From Deltaproteobacteria bacterium (GTDB lineage: Bacteria > Myxococcota_A > UBA796 > SXON01), in the NCBI GenBank assembly GCA_947445035.1, contig CANFCK010000004.1, positions 124,001-188,000 of the forward strand: a DNA stretch of 64,000 nucleotides, given 5' to 3'. The notes below the pieces were generated by a model. The model made no database searches. It was not told the DNA's origin and saw only the letters and a list, made by a program, of their open reading frames with translations. Of this stretch, positions 18,351 to 26,797 are shown one piece after another. Numbering within the stretch: position 1 is the first letter of the stretch; every line of letters starts with the position of its first letter. A program made the translations under genes and the position numbers.

Positions 18351-19391
18351 TCAGCGTCCCAGAGCCCCTCGGTCCGCGACCGCGACGGCGACCGCCACCC
18401 CGTCGGTCGTCGTCTGTACCGCCAGGCCGATGCTGCCCCAGCTGCCCGCCAGCGCGTCGTGCCCGCTGAGTGACCACCAGATGCCATCCAGACAGTCCAC
18501 CACCGTCCGAGCCCGACACTCGCCGGATGTGCCCCCGAAGAAGCCGGCCGCCGCCAGTTGGGTCTCGGCCGCGGGCAACGGCTGGCCGGACAGGAAGCCG
18601 CGAAGGCGGCCGCGCGCCGCAGCATCCAGTGCCGGATCGCGGTCTGCCGCGGGGCGGTCGTACCAACGATCCAGCGCGTCCATCCGCAAAAGCAGCTCCT
18701 CGTCGAGGTCGCCGGCCTCCTCGGCGCCCAAGACCCCGGAAAACGGGGGGGTCTGGCGCGTGCGTTCACCGACGTACATCGGAAACGTCGCGACGGGTCC
18801 GGCGTTGTCACGCAGTTGGACTAGCCACTCGCCGGGCTGATCGACGATCAGCTCACCGGGCGCCGAGACGGGCGCCCCGTTGGGCGCGACGGCGAACACG
18901 TGCAGGTCTGGAAACGGCAGTATCTGGCCCAGGACCGGCTCGCGCGGGGTCGACGGCAGCGTGCCCAGGCGCGCTCCGACGAGCAGAACCCAGTGGTCTA
19001 CTTCGCGTCCACGCGCCCGAACCAGACCGATGTCCTGGCCCAGGTTGGCGGTGGCGGTCGCGACAAGCTCGGCCGGCGCCTCGTCAAACGGGGCGGTCGC
19101 GAAGCGGGCCTCGCGGATAGGCCAGGGGTATCCTGCGAGGATCGCGCGCCATCGCAGCGCCTGCGCATCCACCACGCGCCGCTCGGACAGCGCGATCGCT
19201 ACCGCCCCCGCCGCCCCAGCGAGCGATTCGTCTACCGGGTGATTCCAGGACCTGGCCACCACTCCGTCGCGAGGAAGGCTCTCGACATGTACGTAGTTGG
19301 GCGAGTGCAGGCTCGGCACGCGGGGCTGCGGCGGCCGCTTCGCGCCGGGACCGCCCGTCGTCGCACAAGCCAGTACAAGCCACCAGAGCAT
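18351..19391 (-). CDS. Lipoprotein of unknown function
   Basis: 346 residues, start MLWWLVLACATTGG (lipobox cysteine at residue 10); a GTG three codons upstream is an alternative. After a Pro-rich linker the body has SWNHPVDESLAGAAGAV, DHWVLLVGARLG and LHVFAVAPNGAPV. The arrangement of a Ser/Asn/His-containing first segment and a beta-rich second half resembles secreted CAP-like or envelope proteins of myxobacteria, but I see no decisive family signature. Two later cysteines (GECRAR, VDCLDG) may pair. It converges with the lipoprotein cyclophilin gene and is divergent from the small gene at 19500. Confidence 0.68.
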   Translation of the reverse strand: MLWWLVLACATTGGPGAKRPPQPRVPSLHSPNYVHVESLPRDGVVARSWNHPVDESLAGAAGAVAIALSERRVVDAQALRWRAILAGYPWPIREARFATAPFDEAPAELVATATANLGQDIGLVRARGREVDHWVLLVGARLGTLPSTPREPVLGQILPFPDLHVFAVAPNGAPVSAPGELIVDQPGEWLVQLRDNAGPVATFPMYVGERTRQTPPFSGVLGAEEAGDLDEELLLRMDALDRWYDRPAADRDPALDAAARGRLRGFLSGQPLPAAETQLAAAGFFGGTSGECRARTVVDCLDGIWWSLSGHDALAGSWGSIGLAVQTTTDGVAVAVAVADRGALGR

Positions 19392-19499
19392 GGGCGCCAC
19401 CTATCGGGCCGGGACGACGCCCGCCGCTGTCTCGACCAAACGCGACCGACGCTGGCATCACGTGGCCTGGGTGCATAGGCGGTCGGCAACGAGAGTCCC

Positions 19500-19778
19500 A
19501 TGGCCGACATCGAAGTCAAAAGTGCAGCCGTGGAGGGTGGCAAGGTTCGCTCCCTGGTGGTGGCGATGGTGGGCTTGGCCGACCGTACGATCGACCGCGA
19601 GACCGCTCTGGCCTGGCTCGCAGGGGGGCACTCCCTGATTCCGTGTGCGGGGCACGGTCACCACCGGGCGCGCGGCGCGGCCATCGAGCGGATCGAGGTG
19701 GAGGGGGCGGCCTATCTGCGGACGAACACTCGTGTGGAAGCGGCGGACGACGTGCACTTTCCCGGCGGCCATCGCTGA
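19500..19778 (+). CDS. Small hypothetical protein
   Basis: 92 residues from ATG 19500 (MADIEVKSAAVEGGKVRSL). No signal peptide or membrane span. It contains a small helix-rich first half (DRTIDRETALAWLAGGHSLIP) and a basic His/Arg-rich centre (CAGHGHHRARGAA) that might bind metal or nucleic acid. No family recognised. It converges with rsh, whose stop codon is only three bases away, and has about 100 bases upstream for a promoter. Codon use (third-position GC) fits a real gene. Confidence 0.55.
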   Translation: MADIEVKSAAVEGGKVRSLVVAMVGLADRTIDRETALAWLAGGHSLIPCAGHGHHRARGAAIERIEVEGAAYLRTNTRVEAADDVHFPGGHR

Positions 19779-19781
19779 GCG

Positions 19782-21959
19782 TCAGCTGGCGGCGCGTTCC
19801 ACGGCCACCACGCCACGCACGCTGCGGAGCTTCTTCACCAGCCCGTCCAATTCCCCGATGTCGGACACGCTGATTCCGAGATCGCAGATGGCGCGGTGGT
19901 CCTCATCCTGCCGCACATCGGCTTTCCACAGGTTGATCTTCGCAGTGCTGCACACACCGGTGATGGCAGCGAGCATGCCGGGCCGGTCCTCGAGCACCAG
20001 GTGCAAAAGGCCCTGGTGAAGCGTCTTGCACTGCGCATCCCAGCTGACCTGGACGAAGCGCTCGGCGTCGAGGCCCTTCACGCTGGGGCACGCGGACTTG
20101 TGGACCGACAGGCCGCGGCCGCGGGTGATGTAGCCCATGATCGGCTCGCCTTTCATCGGGCGGCAACAGCGGGCATAGTCGACCAGAATGTCGGTTTCAC
20201 CCGACACCACGATCGCGTTTTCCGTCTGCTTGCGCACCCGCTGGATCAGCGCTTGCAATGCGGAGGGTTGGGGGACCGGCACCTCGGAGGGGGGCGCCAG
20301 CATTCGCACCGCTTCGGTCTGGCTGACGCTCCCGGCGAAGACTTTTTCGGCGAGCTCGTCTACGTCTGCAAACCCAGCGTCCTCGAGCCGCGCCATCGCC
20401 TCTTTGTCGCCCGAGGCACGCTTGAGGCTGGAGCCCGCGCGCCGGAGCGCCCCGTCGAGGATTTCGCGTCCGAGCGCGACCGCCTTGTCGGTGAGCGACT
20501 CGCGGAGCCGCTTCCTGATCTTCTCCAGGGCGCGGTGGCTGTGGGCCCACTCGAGCCAGTCTCGTGAGGGATGCGCGTCGGCCTTGGTCATCACCTCCAC
20601 GGTGTCGCCGGTCTTGACCAGCGTTCGAAAGGGCACGAGCCGCCCGTTGACCTTGACGCCCGCGGCCCGATTCCCTACCTCGGTGTGGACGTGGTACGCG
20701 AAGTCCAGCGCGCTGGAGCCCTCTGGCAACAAGATCACGTCTTTTCGGGGCGTGAATACGTGGATCGTCGCCGACAGATCGGAGCGCGCGGCTTCGAGGA
20801 AGTCGGCAGGATCTTCGATGTCCCGCGCCATTTCGATGAAACCGCGCAGCCGCGCCAGCTCGGCCAGTTCGCCATTGCTGACGCTGAGCCGACCATTCTT
20901 GTAGCGCCAGTGTGCCGCGATTCCGGTGTCCGCGACTCGGTCCATCGCCTCGGTACGGAGTTGGATCTCCACCTCGCGCCCGTCGGGCCCGACCACGGTG
21001 GTGTGGAGGGACTGATACCCATTCTGCTTGGGCATCGCGATGTAGTCCTTCATCCGTGTCGCGACAGGAAGGAACGAGGCGTGCATGAACCCCAGCGCGA
21101 CGTAGCAGGAGTCGCGCTCGGGGACGATCACCCTGAAGGCGAGCAGATCGTAGAGCTCCGAAAGGTCCTTGCCCGTGCGTTGGAGCTTCTTCCAGATGCT
21201 GTAGATGTGTTTGACCCGCCCCGTCACCCGGCACTGCATCCCGCGCGCGCTCAGCGTCTCCTCGATGAGGGAGCGCGTCACCGCCACATAGGAGTCCCGC
21301 TCGTCGGCATCGAGCTGGATCGCGGCGGCAAGTGCGTCATAGGCGTCGACCTGAAGGTAGCGGAACGAGAGGTCCTCCAACTCGCGCTTCATCAGCTCCA
21401 ACCCGAGGCGGTGGGTCAGCGGGGCGTAGATGTCCAGCGTTTCTTGGGCGATGCGGACCCGTTTGTCCGGACGCTGGAATTGCAGTGTGCGCATGTTGTG
21501 CAGCCGGTCGGCGCACTTCACGATGATGACCCGGATGTCCTTGCCGAAGGCCAACACCAACTTCCGGAAGTTCTCCGCCTGCTCTTCCAGTTTGCCCCGG
21601 TAGGCGAGCTTGCTTAGTTTGGTGACGCCCTCGACCATCTCCGCCACGCTTGGCCCGAAACGCTCGCGGATCTCCTCAACCGTGGCTTGGGTGTCTTCCA
21701 CGGTGTCGTGGAGCAGCCCCACCGCGATGGTGTCGATGTCCATCCGGAGCTCGGTCAGGATCCAGGCCACGTTGATCGGATGAACGAGGTAGTCCTCCCC
21801 GTTTTTCCTGACCTGGCCACGATGGTGAAAGGCCGCGTACAGGTAGGCGTCGGTCAAAAGCTGCGTTTCCGCGCCAGGCGCGTACGCTTGGACGGCGGCG
21901 AGCACGCGCTCGATGGTCACCTCTCCTTCCGTGCCGATGTCCACTGAACGATCCCTCAA
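19782..21959 (-). CDS. rsh: Bifunctional (p)ppGpp synthetase/hydrolase, RelA/SpoT family
   Basis: 725-residue stringent-response enzyme that makes and breaks (p)ppGpp. In order: HD hydrolase domain (about 40-200) with HHRGQVRKNGEDYLVHP, LLHDTVEDT and VKCADRLHNMRT; synthetase domain (about 240-350) with RMKDYIAMPKQNGYQSLHTT and VEIQLRTEAMD; TGS domain (about 400-460, IHVFTPRKDVILLPEGS); and C-terminal ACT domain (HLVLEDRPGMLAAITGVCS). Both catalytic centres keep their key residues, so it should be bifunctional, as expected for the single long Rsh of most Proteobacteria and Myxococcota. It starts 39 bases after gmk in the same direction, the classical gmk-(rpoZ)-spoT arrangement, here without rpoZ between them. 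Confidence 0.95.
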   Translation of the reverse strand: MRDRSVDIGTEGEVTIERVLAAVQAYAPGAETQLLTDAYLYAAFHHRGQVRKNGEDYLVHPINVAWILTELRMDIDTIAVGLLHDTVEDTQATVEEIRERFGPSVAEMVEGVTKLSKLAYRGKLEEQAENFRKLVLAFGKDIRVIIVKCADRLHNMRTLQFQRPDKRVRIAQETLDIYAPLTHRLGLELMKRELEDLSFRYLQVDAYDALAAAIQLDADERDSYVAVTRSLIEETLSARGMQCRVTGRVKHIYSIWKKLQRTGKDLSELYDLLAFRVIVPERDSCYVALGFMHASFLPVATRMKDYIAMPKQNGYQSLHTTVVGPDGREVEIQLRTEAMDRVADTGIAAHWRYKNGRLSVSNGELAELARLRGFIEMARDIEDPADFLEAARSDLSATIHVFTPRKDVILLPEGSSALDFAYHVHTEVGNRAAGVKVNGRLVPFRTLVKTGDTVEVMTKADAHPSRDWLEWAHSHRALEKIRKRLRESLTDKAVALGREILDGALRRAGSSLKRASGDKEAMARLEDAGFADVDELAEKVFAGSVSQTEAVRMLAPPSEVPVPQPSALQALIQRVRKQTENAIVVSGETDILVDYARCCRPMKGEPIMGYITRGRGLSVHKSACPSVKGLDAERFVQVSWDAQCKTLHQGLLHLVLEDRPGMLAAITGVCSTAKINLWKADVRQDEDHRAICDLGISVSDIGELDGLVKKLRSVRGVVAVERAAS

Positions 21960-21998
21960 TCCAGTGTGCTCGCTTTGGGCCCGATGTCAACACTTCGC

Positions 21999-22637
21999 TC
22001 AGGAGCGCGCAGCGTCCAACCAGCTTCCGCGACGCGCACGCCGGTGCAGTTCCGCCACGATCACGGCTTGGAATTGGGTATGAGCCGACACCAGATCGTC
22101 GTTCATGATCAGATAGTCATACTGCCCGGCCTGGGCCAGTTGTTCGTCGGCCTCGGTGATTCGGCGCCGGACGACGCGTTCGTCGTCGAGGCCACGGGCC
22201 CGTAGTCGGGCTTCGAGCGACGCGAGACTGGGGGGGAGGATGAAGATGGACACGGCGTCGGGGTAGGCGGTGCGCACCTGCTCGGCGCCCTGCACGTCGA
22301 TGTCCAGGACGATGCTACGGCCCTCGGCGATGGCCCTTTCCACCGGAGCGCGCGGGCTGCCGTAGAAGTTGCCGTAGACGCGGGCATGCTCGAGGAGCGC
22401 GCCGGTGTCGAGCATCTGGCGGAATGCATCGTGAGACATATAGTGGTAGTCGACGCCCTCCCGTTCGTTGGCGCGCGGCTCGCGGGTGGTGGCCGAGACA
22501 CTGAACTCGAGTCCGGGGATCACCCGGAACGCTTCCCGCAAGAGCGTGGTCTTGCCCGTGCCGCTTGGTCCGCTCACGACGAAGAGCGCCCCGATGTCGG
22601 GGGCGACCCAACGCGCGTGCTGGCCTCGCGCTTCCAT
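21999..22637 (-). CDS. gmk: Guanylate kinase
   Basis: 212 residues; phosphorylates GMP to GDP. P-loop VVSGPSGTGKTTLL near residue 20, GMP-binding segment SVSATTREPRANEREGVDYHY and the VDIDVQGA-type motif (LDIDVQGAEQV) are all present. ATG at 22637 overlaps the yicC stop as TGATG, which implies translational coupling. Gmk beside rsh is meaningful: GMP kinase supplies the GDP/GTP that Rsh uses and is itself a (p)ppGpp target in several bacteria. Confidence 0.95.
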   Translation of the reverse strand: MEARGQHARWVAPDIGALFVVSGPSGTGKTTLLREAFRVIPGLEFSVSATTREPRANEREGVDYHYMSHDAFRQMLDTGALLEHARVYGNFYGSPRAPVERAIAEGRSIVLDIDVQGAEQVRTAYPDAVSIFILPPSLASLEARLRARGLDDERVVRRRITEADEQLAQAGQYDYLIMNDDLVSAHTQFQAVIVAELHRRARRGSWLDAARS

Positions 22638-23509
22638 CACTCGACGTTGGCGACTTGCTCGCGCATCCGCTCGAGCACGCTCTTGAGATCGACGACCCTT
22701 GCGGACACGGGCGTGTCGGTGGCCTTACTGCCCAAGGTGTTCACCTCGCGGTGCATTTCCTGGAGGACGAAGTCCAGCTTTCGGCCCACGGGCTCGTCAG
22801 CGCGGAGCGCCTGCTCGAATTGGTCGGCATGGGAGGAGAGCCGAGCGAGTTCTTCCGAGACATCGGCCTTGTCTGCCAGAAGTGCCGCTTCCTGGGCGAC
22901 CCGGCCGGCGTCGACCCGATCTCCGAGCAAGCGGCTGACCCGGTCCAGCACCCGCGCGTGGAGCTTGGCCACGATGCCGGGAACGGCCGCCTCGATCTCG
23001 CTGCAGTGACGTCGAAGCTCGACGAGGTGCCGGTCGAGGTCGCGTGCGAGCGCCACACCCTCGGCGATGCGCATCGTCGCGAGGTCCGCAAGCGCGCTCT
23101 GTACCGCCAACTCGACCAAGTCCCACTCGCCCAAGGCGTCCGCGTCGTTGTCGGTGGTGACCAGCACGCCGGGCTGCCCAAGGACAAAGCTAAGTGGGAC
23201 CTCGGTGGTGTCACGCTCGAACCGATGGGCGACCTCGGCGATCGCGAGGCGGTACTGTTCGACCAGCTTGAGATCGGCGGTGACGCGGGTGGCGCCCTCG
23301 GAGCAGATCCGGCGGACGCTCACCTCAAGCCGGCCGCGGCTCACCGCGTCCTTGACCACGTTGGTCACCCGGGCTTCCCAGACGTTGTACTCGCGGGGCA
23401 CACGCACCTGGACGTCCCGGAAACGATTGTTCACGCTCTTGATCTCGACGACCACGGCGGTGCTGCCGTCCGAGGCTTCGCCACGGCCGAACCCAGTCAT
23501 GCTGTTCAT
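22637..23509 (-). CDS. yicC: YicC family protein
   Basis: 290 residues. Hallmarks are the N-terminal MNSMTGFGRGEA, IKSVNNRFRDVQVRVP and the C-terminal signature KLDFVLQEMHREVNTLGSKA, which define the YicC/YloC family; family members have been linked to RNA turnover and endoribonuclease activity. YicC next to gmk is a common gene pair. The start overlaps the upstream small gene by ATGA and its own stop overlaps gmk by TGATG, so the three genes are expressed together. Nothing is missing or odd in the sequence. Confidence 0.93.
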   Translation of the reverse strand: MNSMTGFGRGEASDGSTAVVVEIKSVNNRFRDVQVRVPREYNVWEARVTNVVKDAVSRGRLEVSVRRICSEGATRVTADLKLVEQYRLAIAEVAHRFERDTTEVPLSFVLGQPGVLVTTDNDADALGEWDLVELAVQSALADLATMRIAEGVALARDLDRHLVELRRHCSEIEAAVPGIVAKLHARVLDRVSRLLGDRVDAGRVAQEAALLADKADVSEELARLSSHADQFEQALRADEPVGRKLDFVLQEMHREVNTLGSKATDTPVSARVVDLKSVLERMREQVANVE

Positions 23510-23808
23510 GCGCTGGCTCCCTCAAGCCAGCTGACTTCAGCACGGCCGTAGCTTGCGATTCGCTCGGCCACGGCCGAAGCCCACGGCCCCCCGGTCACGA
23601 CGACCCGGCCGGTCAGCGTGGGCCAGGTGGAGGGCGCGCCCCCAGCGGCGATGTCGATGACGGTGGCGCCCAGCGGGACGATGCTGCTGGCCCGAGGCGG
23701 TCTGACCGCGGGAGCGGACGGCGCCGGGGCCGGCGCGGACGATTCGCTGCGTGCTGGCTCTGCCCGCGGCGGTCGCACGAGGAGTCGGAGGCGGTCGCGG
23801 AGTCCCAT
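23506..23808 (-). CDS. Small protein, possibly degenerate rhodanese-like domain with amphipathic N-terminus
   Basis: 100 residues. It begins with a short basic amphipathic stretch (MGLRDRLRLLVRPP), then a Pro/Ala/Ser-rich linker to about residue 42, and ends with a compact region whose order (VIDIAAGG, then GRVVVTGGPWASAVAERIASYG, here split for length: GRVVVTGGP and ASAVAERIASYG, then VSWLEG) resembles the second half of a rhodanese domain. The Cys expected in the CxxG loop is replaced by TGG, so sulfur transfer is unlikely. It overlaps yicC by ATGA and lies 35 bases after the BMC aldolase gene. A helix-linker-domain layout is also what BMC cargo proteins look like; that reading is only inference. 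Confidence 0.5.
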   Translation of the reverse strand: MGLRDRLRLLVRPPRAEPARSESSAPAPAPSAPAVRPPRASSIVPLGATVIDIAAGGAPSTWPTLTGRVVVTGGPWASAVAERIASYGRAEVSWLEGASA

Positions 23809-23843
23809 TGTGGCGGTGCTAACCCGCGCGAGCTGCGAGCCGC

Positions 23844-24578
23844 CTACCCGAGCCGCCGAAGGGCCTCGCGGACGACGCCCTCGATGTCCGTGTTCGCCGG
23901 TGCTGCGCCGACGTTGGAGGTGCCCACCCCGGCGGCGCTCGGCCCGATTCCCGCCTTCTTTCGCGCTGCCACGAGCGCCTCGACATCCTCAGCCGGCAGC
24001 GGACGGGCCCCCCCCAACGGTCGGGCCAGGAGCGCAATCTTCGCGAGGTGCTCTACCAGTTCCATCCGCAGCAACGCCGTCTCGGCGTCCGCGCCGACCG
24101 TGATGACGCCGTGGTTGCCCAAAAGCGCGGCGTCCGCGAGCCCGAAAGCCGCTTCCACCGGGCCGGTCCCTGCTCCAGGCTTCGCATAGGGCACAAACGG
24201 GATTCGGGCGCCCAGGGACACCACGGCTTCGGCAAGAAACGGCGCGTCCCAGAAGCTTTCGCCCGCGGCCGCCCAGGCCGTCGCGTGCGGGGGATGGGCG
24301 TGGACCACCCACCCGACGTCGGGTCGGGCGCGGTAGGCCGCGAGGTGCAGCGAGATTTCGCTGAAAACCCGCCGGTTCCCCGACAGGACCTTGCCTTCCG
24401 CATCGACAGTGACGAGGCCTTCGGGCCGTACGTCGCGTTTGCTGACCGCCGTCGGCGACGCCAGGAAGTTGCCTCCTGGCAAACGAGCGCTGACGTTGCC
24501 GTCGTGGTTCGCGACCCAACCGCGAGCATGGAGATCGTGGCAAAGGGCCGCCAGTTGCCGGGCGCTGGTCTCGTCCAT
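23844..24578 (-). CDS. Class II aldolase (fuculose/rhamnulose-phosphate type), BMC-associated
   Basis: 244-residue zinc aldolase. Catalytic features match E. coli FucA almost position for position: Glu74, zinc ligands His93 and His95 in VVHAHPPH and His155 in LLGNHG, plus GNVSAR and SPTAVSKRD phosphate-binding segments. The expected reaction is cleavage of L-fuculose-1-phosphate or L-rhamnulose-1-phosphate to dihydroxyacetone phosphate and lactaldehyde. After the domain comes an Ala/Gly/Asn linker (about 208-229) and a terminal helix TDIEGVVREALRRLG, the form of a BMC encapsulation peptide. Start at ATG 24578. It follows the rhomboid gene by 22 bases in the BMC operon. The exact sugar substrate is not proven. 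Confidence 0.87.
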   Translation of the reverse strand: MDETSARQLAALCHDLHARGWVANHDGNVSARLPGGNFLASPTAVSKRDVRPEGLVTVDAEGKVLSGNRRVFSEISLHLAAYRARPDVGWVVHAHPPHATAWAAAGESFWDAPFLAEAVVSLGARIPFVPYAKPGAGTGPVEAAFGLADAALLGNHGVITVGADAETALLRMELVEHLAKIALLARPLGGARPLPAEDVEALVAARKKAGIGPSAAGVGTSNVGAAPANTDIEGVVREALRRLG

Positions 24579-24600
24579 GGGCGCTGCTAACCGCCTCGGT

Positions 24601-26223
24601 TCATGGCTCCCACCCCTCGGGCGCGCATTCGCCAAGCGCAAAGCGGCGTTCGAGGTCGGAATAGGTCCCCGACGTGACCATCGTTTCATGGCGGCGCCAC
24701 ACCTCCGCGCACGGCCGATCCCGGCTGGCCCAATGAACACCGAATAACCACAACTCGTGGTCCGCCGGTCCTTCCTGGTCCAACCAGCCGTCTCGCCAGG
24801 CGGGGGAGCAGCCCTCGATTTGGGGCCGGAGCGCACACAACCGAACCCGCGCGCGGGCCGCGACCCGGGCCCACTCAGCGCCGAACGCCTCGAGCTCACC
24901 GTAGGTTCGCACCGCCGCGGCATCGTCTCCAGCCAGGTCCGCCGCGAGGGCGTACGCTTGCGCCCGCGTCGCGACGTGGGGGGCTTCCCGATACTGGCGC
25001 TGAGTAAGCTCCAACTCCGCAGCCGGTTCCCAGCGAACGGTTGCGACGATATGCTCGTACAACGAGAGGCGGCCGGATGACAGCGAGCTCGCGTCCCAGG
25101 ACGCCATGAGTCGGTGTCCGTCGTGCGCGAAGATCGGTCGGTTGTGCCCGTCGGTCGGTTGTGAGCCGTCGGTTTTCGTCAGGTGAAGCGCCTGTCCCGG
25201 GGCGCCCGTCTGCAGCGCGAAGGGGCCTTTCGCCGTCGGCCGCTGGGCGTCCGCCATGCGCCAGGGGACGTCGACCGCGATGCGCGTTTCGGGGTCGAGG
25301 AGGGTCCGACTCGGGAATGCCAACAAGAAAGGGGCGAGGGGAGCGAGCACGCAGAGGGCCGGCGTGCCTGCGGTGAGCAGCGCCGAAACCGCGAGCGCCC
25401 GCCGCTGCGCGGACCCTCGCCGTCCGATCGGCACCGCCGTGGCGAGGGGCAGCAGGAAGACCGCCAGGATGCCACCGAAAAAACCGCCGAGGTGGCCGGC
25501 GAAAGAAACCTGGGGGTTGGCGAACGACCAGGCCAGAAGCGGCGCCGCCACCAGCACGGTCCCCATCCCGTAGTAGCCCCGAAGCCGCTCCGGGATGACC
25601 GGGCCGTACCGCCAGCCGATGGCGAACTGTCCGCCCCAGAGCCCAAAGGCCAGGACGCTCGCGCCGATGCACGGAAGTCGCGACAGTACAATGATGAAAA
25701 TGGCGCCGCCGGTCAGAGCCCCGGTCACGATGGTCAACAGCCCGGTGGCGCCCACCGCTCGTTCACAGCGCCATCCGGAATACCCGATGATGACGACGTT
25801 CCCGAGGAGGTGGACGAAGCTTTCGTGCAGCAGCACCGCCGTCCACGGCGACCACCATGCGCCGTCGACCAAGGTCGTTTCCCAGCTGACGCTGAGCAAG
25901 CGGACGAGATTGGGGTCGGCGGTCAGGAGGTCTCCGCACCAGAACTGCGCCCCCGCCGCGGCGATCAGGACGCCGACGACGACGACCGTGGCCCACGAGC
26001 GCCCCGGTCGCAACAACCTCGCCGCGAGCCTCGCATCCGGGGTGTCGAGCGCGTCGCGGAGCGCGAGGATGTCATCGATCCGGCGCCAAAGCTCTCCGGT
26101 CCAGGGAGGGTGGTGCAGCTCGGCGTCGGGGAGGACCTCGGCGCGACGAACCGCCTCTTCCAGCTCGGTGATGTCGATGAGCGAGACCTCACCGTCCACT
26201 CGCAACTCGGCCCGCGCGCCCAT
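24601..26223 (-). CDS. Rhomboid-family intramembrane serine protease with large C-terminal domain
   Basis: 540 residues. Rhomboid core: HESFVHLLGN (His133, His138, Asn142), the catalytic serine Ser189 in GASVLAFGLWG and catalytic His244 in SFAGHLGGFFGG, with about six to seven membrane spans between residues 78 and 300. Residues 1-70 form a small soluble domain (EVSLIDITELEEAVRRAEVL, then PPWTGELW) of the kind found before membrane proteins in myxobacteria. Residues about 310-540 are an outside or cytosolic domain, unassigned, with several Trp and Cys residues. It lies 14 bases after a BMC-P vertex gene and 22 bases before the aldolase gene, inside the BMC operon; I know of no other BMC operon with a rhomboid. 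Start ATG 26223. Confidence 0.88.
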   Translation of the reverse strand: MGARAELRVDGEVSLIDITELEEAVRRAEVLPDAELHHPPWTGELWRRIDDILALRDALDTPDARLAARLLRPGRSWATVVVVGVLIAAAGAQFWCGDLLTADPNLVRLLSVSWETTLVDGAWWSPWTAVLLHESFVHLLGNVVIIGYSGWRCERAVGATGLLTIVTGALTGGAIFIIVLSRLPCIGASVLAFGLWGGQFAIGWRYGPVIPERLRGYYGMGTVLVAAPLLAWSFANPQVSFAGHLGGFFGGILAVFLLPLATAVPIGRRGSAQRRALAVSALLTAGTPALCVLAPLAPFLLAFPSRTLLDPETRIAVDVPWRMADAQRPTAKGPFALQTGAPGQALHLTKTDGSQPTDGHNRPIFAHDGHRLMASWDASSLSSGRLSLYEHIVATVRWEPAAELELTQRQYREAPHVATRAQAYALAADLAGDDAAAVRTYGELEAFGAEWARVAARARVRLCALRPQIEGCSPAWRDGWLDQEGPADHELWLFGVHWASRDRPCAEVWRRHETMVTSGTYSDLERRFALGECAPEGWEP

Positions 26224-26237
26224 ACGCGACAGTATGC

Positions 26238-26510
26238 CTAGCCGAGCGTGACGTCGTCGACAATCCCGAGGATGACGCTGTGCAGCGGGTCGTCGTCGTT
26301 GCCCAGGATCTGGCGGGCGGTGTTCCCCTCCCGCGCGCAAAGCACGAGGTCGCCCACGCCGGCCTGAACACTGTCGACGCTGAGGAACGACCGACCAAGC
26401 GGTGTTTCCCCGTCCGCGCGCACCGGCTGCACGATGAGCACGGCCTTGCCGACGAAGCACGGGTGCTTGACGGTGGCGACGCTGTTGCCGATGACCCGCG
26501 CGAGGATCAT
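26238..26510 (-). CDS. BMC-P shell vertex protein (EutN/CcmL family), copy 1
   Basis: 90 residues forming the pentamers that close the vertices of a bacterial microcompartment. Starts MILARVIGNSVATVKHPCFV, which fits the family opening (M-x-L-x-R-V-x-G-x-V-x-x-T) and includes VDSVQAGVGDLVLCAREGNTAR. The ATG at 26510 overlaps the preceding vertex gene stop (ATGA). It is one of three non-identical BMC-P genes in the operon. The longer open frame to 26630 is a shadow of that neighbour. Confidence 0.92.
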   Translation of the reverse strand: MILARVIGNSVATVKHPCFVGKAVLIVQPVRADGETPLGRSFLSVDSVQAGVGDLVLCAREGNTARQILGNDDDPLHSVILGIVDDVTLG

Positions 26511-26797
26511 CGCCGACTCCGGAGGTACTTTTCGTCGCTCCAGGCGTGATCGACGATGCGCACCACCGCGACGTCCACAGGCGAGTAGGTGACCGGCAAC
26601 GCCAGCGCGGCTTCGCGTCCGGTGGTCCACTCGATCAGCTCGCCCACACCTGCCTGCAAAGGGTCCGCGGCCACGATGGCGTCGCCATCCTCGACGCCGT
26701 TTTCGTCCTGGGGCTGAATGAGGAGCAGCCGCACGCCCACGAGCGACTCGTGTTTGACGGTCGCGACCACGGTGCCGATCACTCGGGCGAGCTGCAT
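26507..26797 (-). CDS. BMC-P shell vertex protein (EutN/CcmL family), copy 2
   Basis: 96 residues, start MQLARVIGTVVATVKHESLV at 26797, followed by the conserved VAADPLQAGVGELIEWTTGREA and DVAVVRIVDHAW segments. Same pentamer fold as the neighbours but more divergent at the C-terminus (charged tail DEKYLRSRR). The start overlaps the BMC-T stop as TGATG. Having three paralogues allows different vertices or different permeability; which are assembled in one shell is unknown. Confidence 0.92.
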   Translation of the reverse strand: MQLARVIGTVVATVKHESLVGVRLLLIQPQDENGVEDGDAIVAADPLQAGVGELIEWTTGREAALALPVTYSPVDVAVVRIVDHAWSDEKYLRSRR

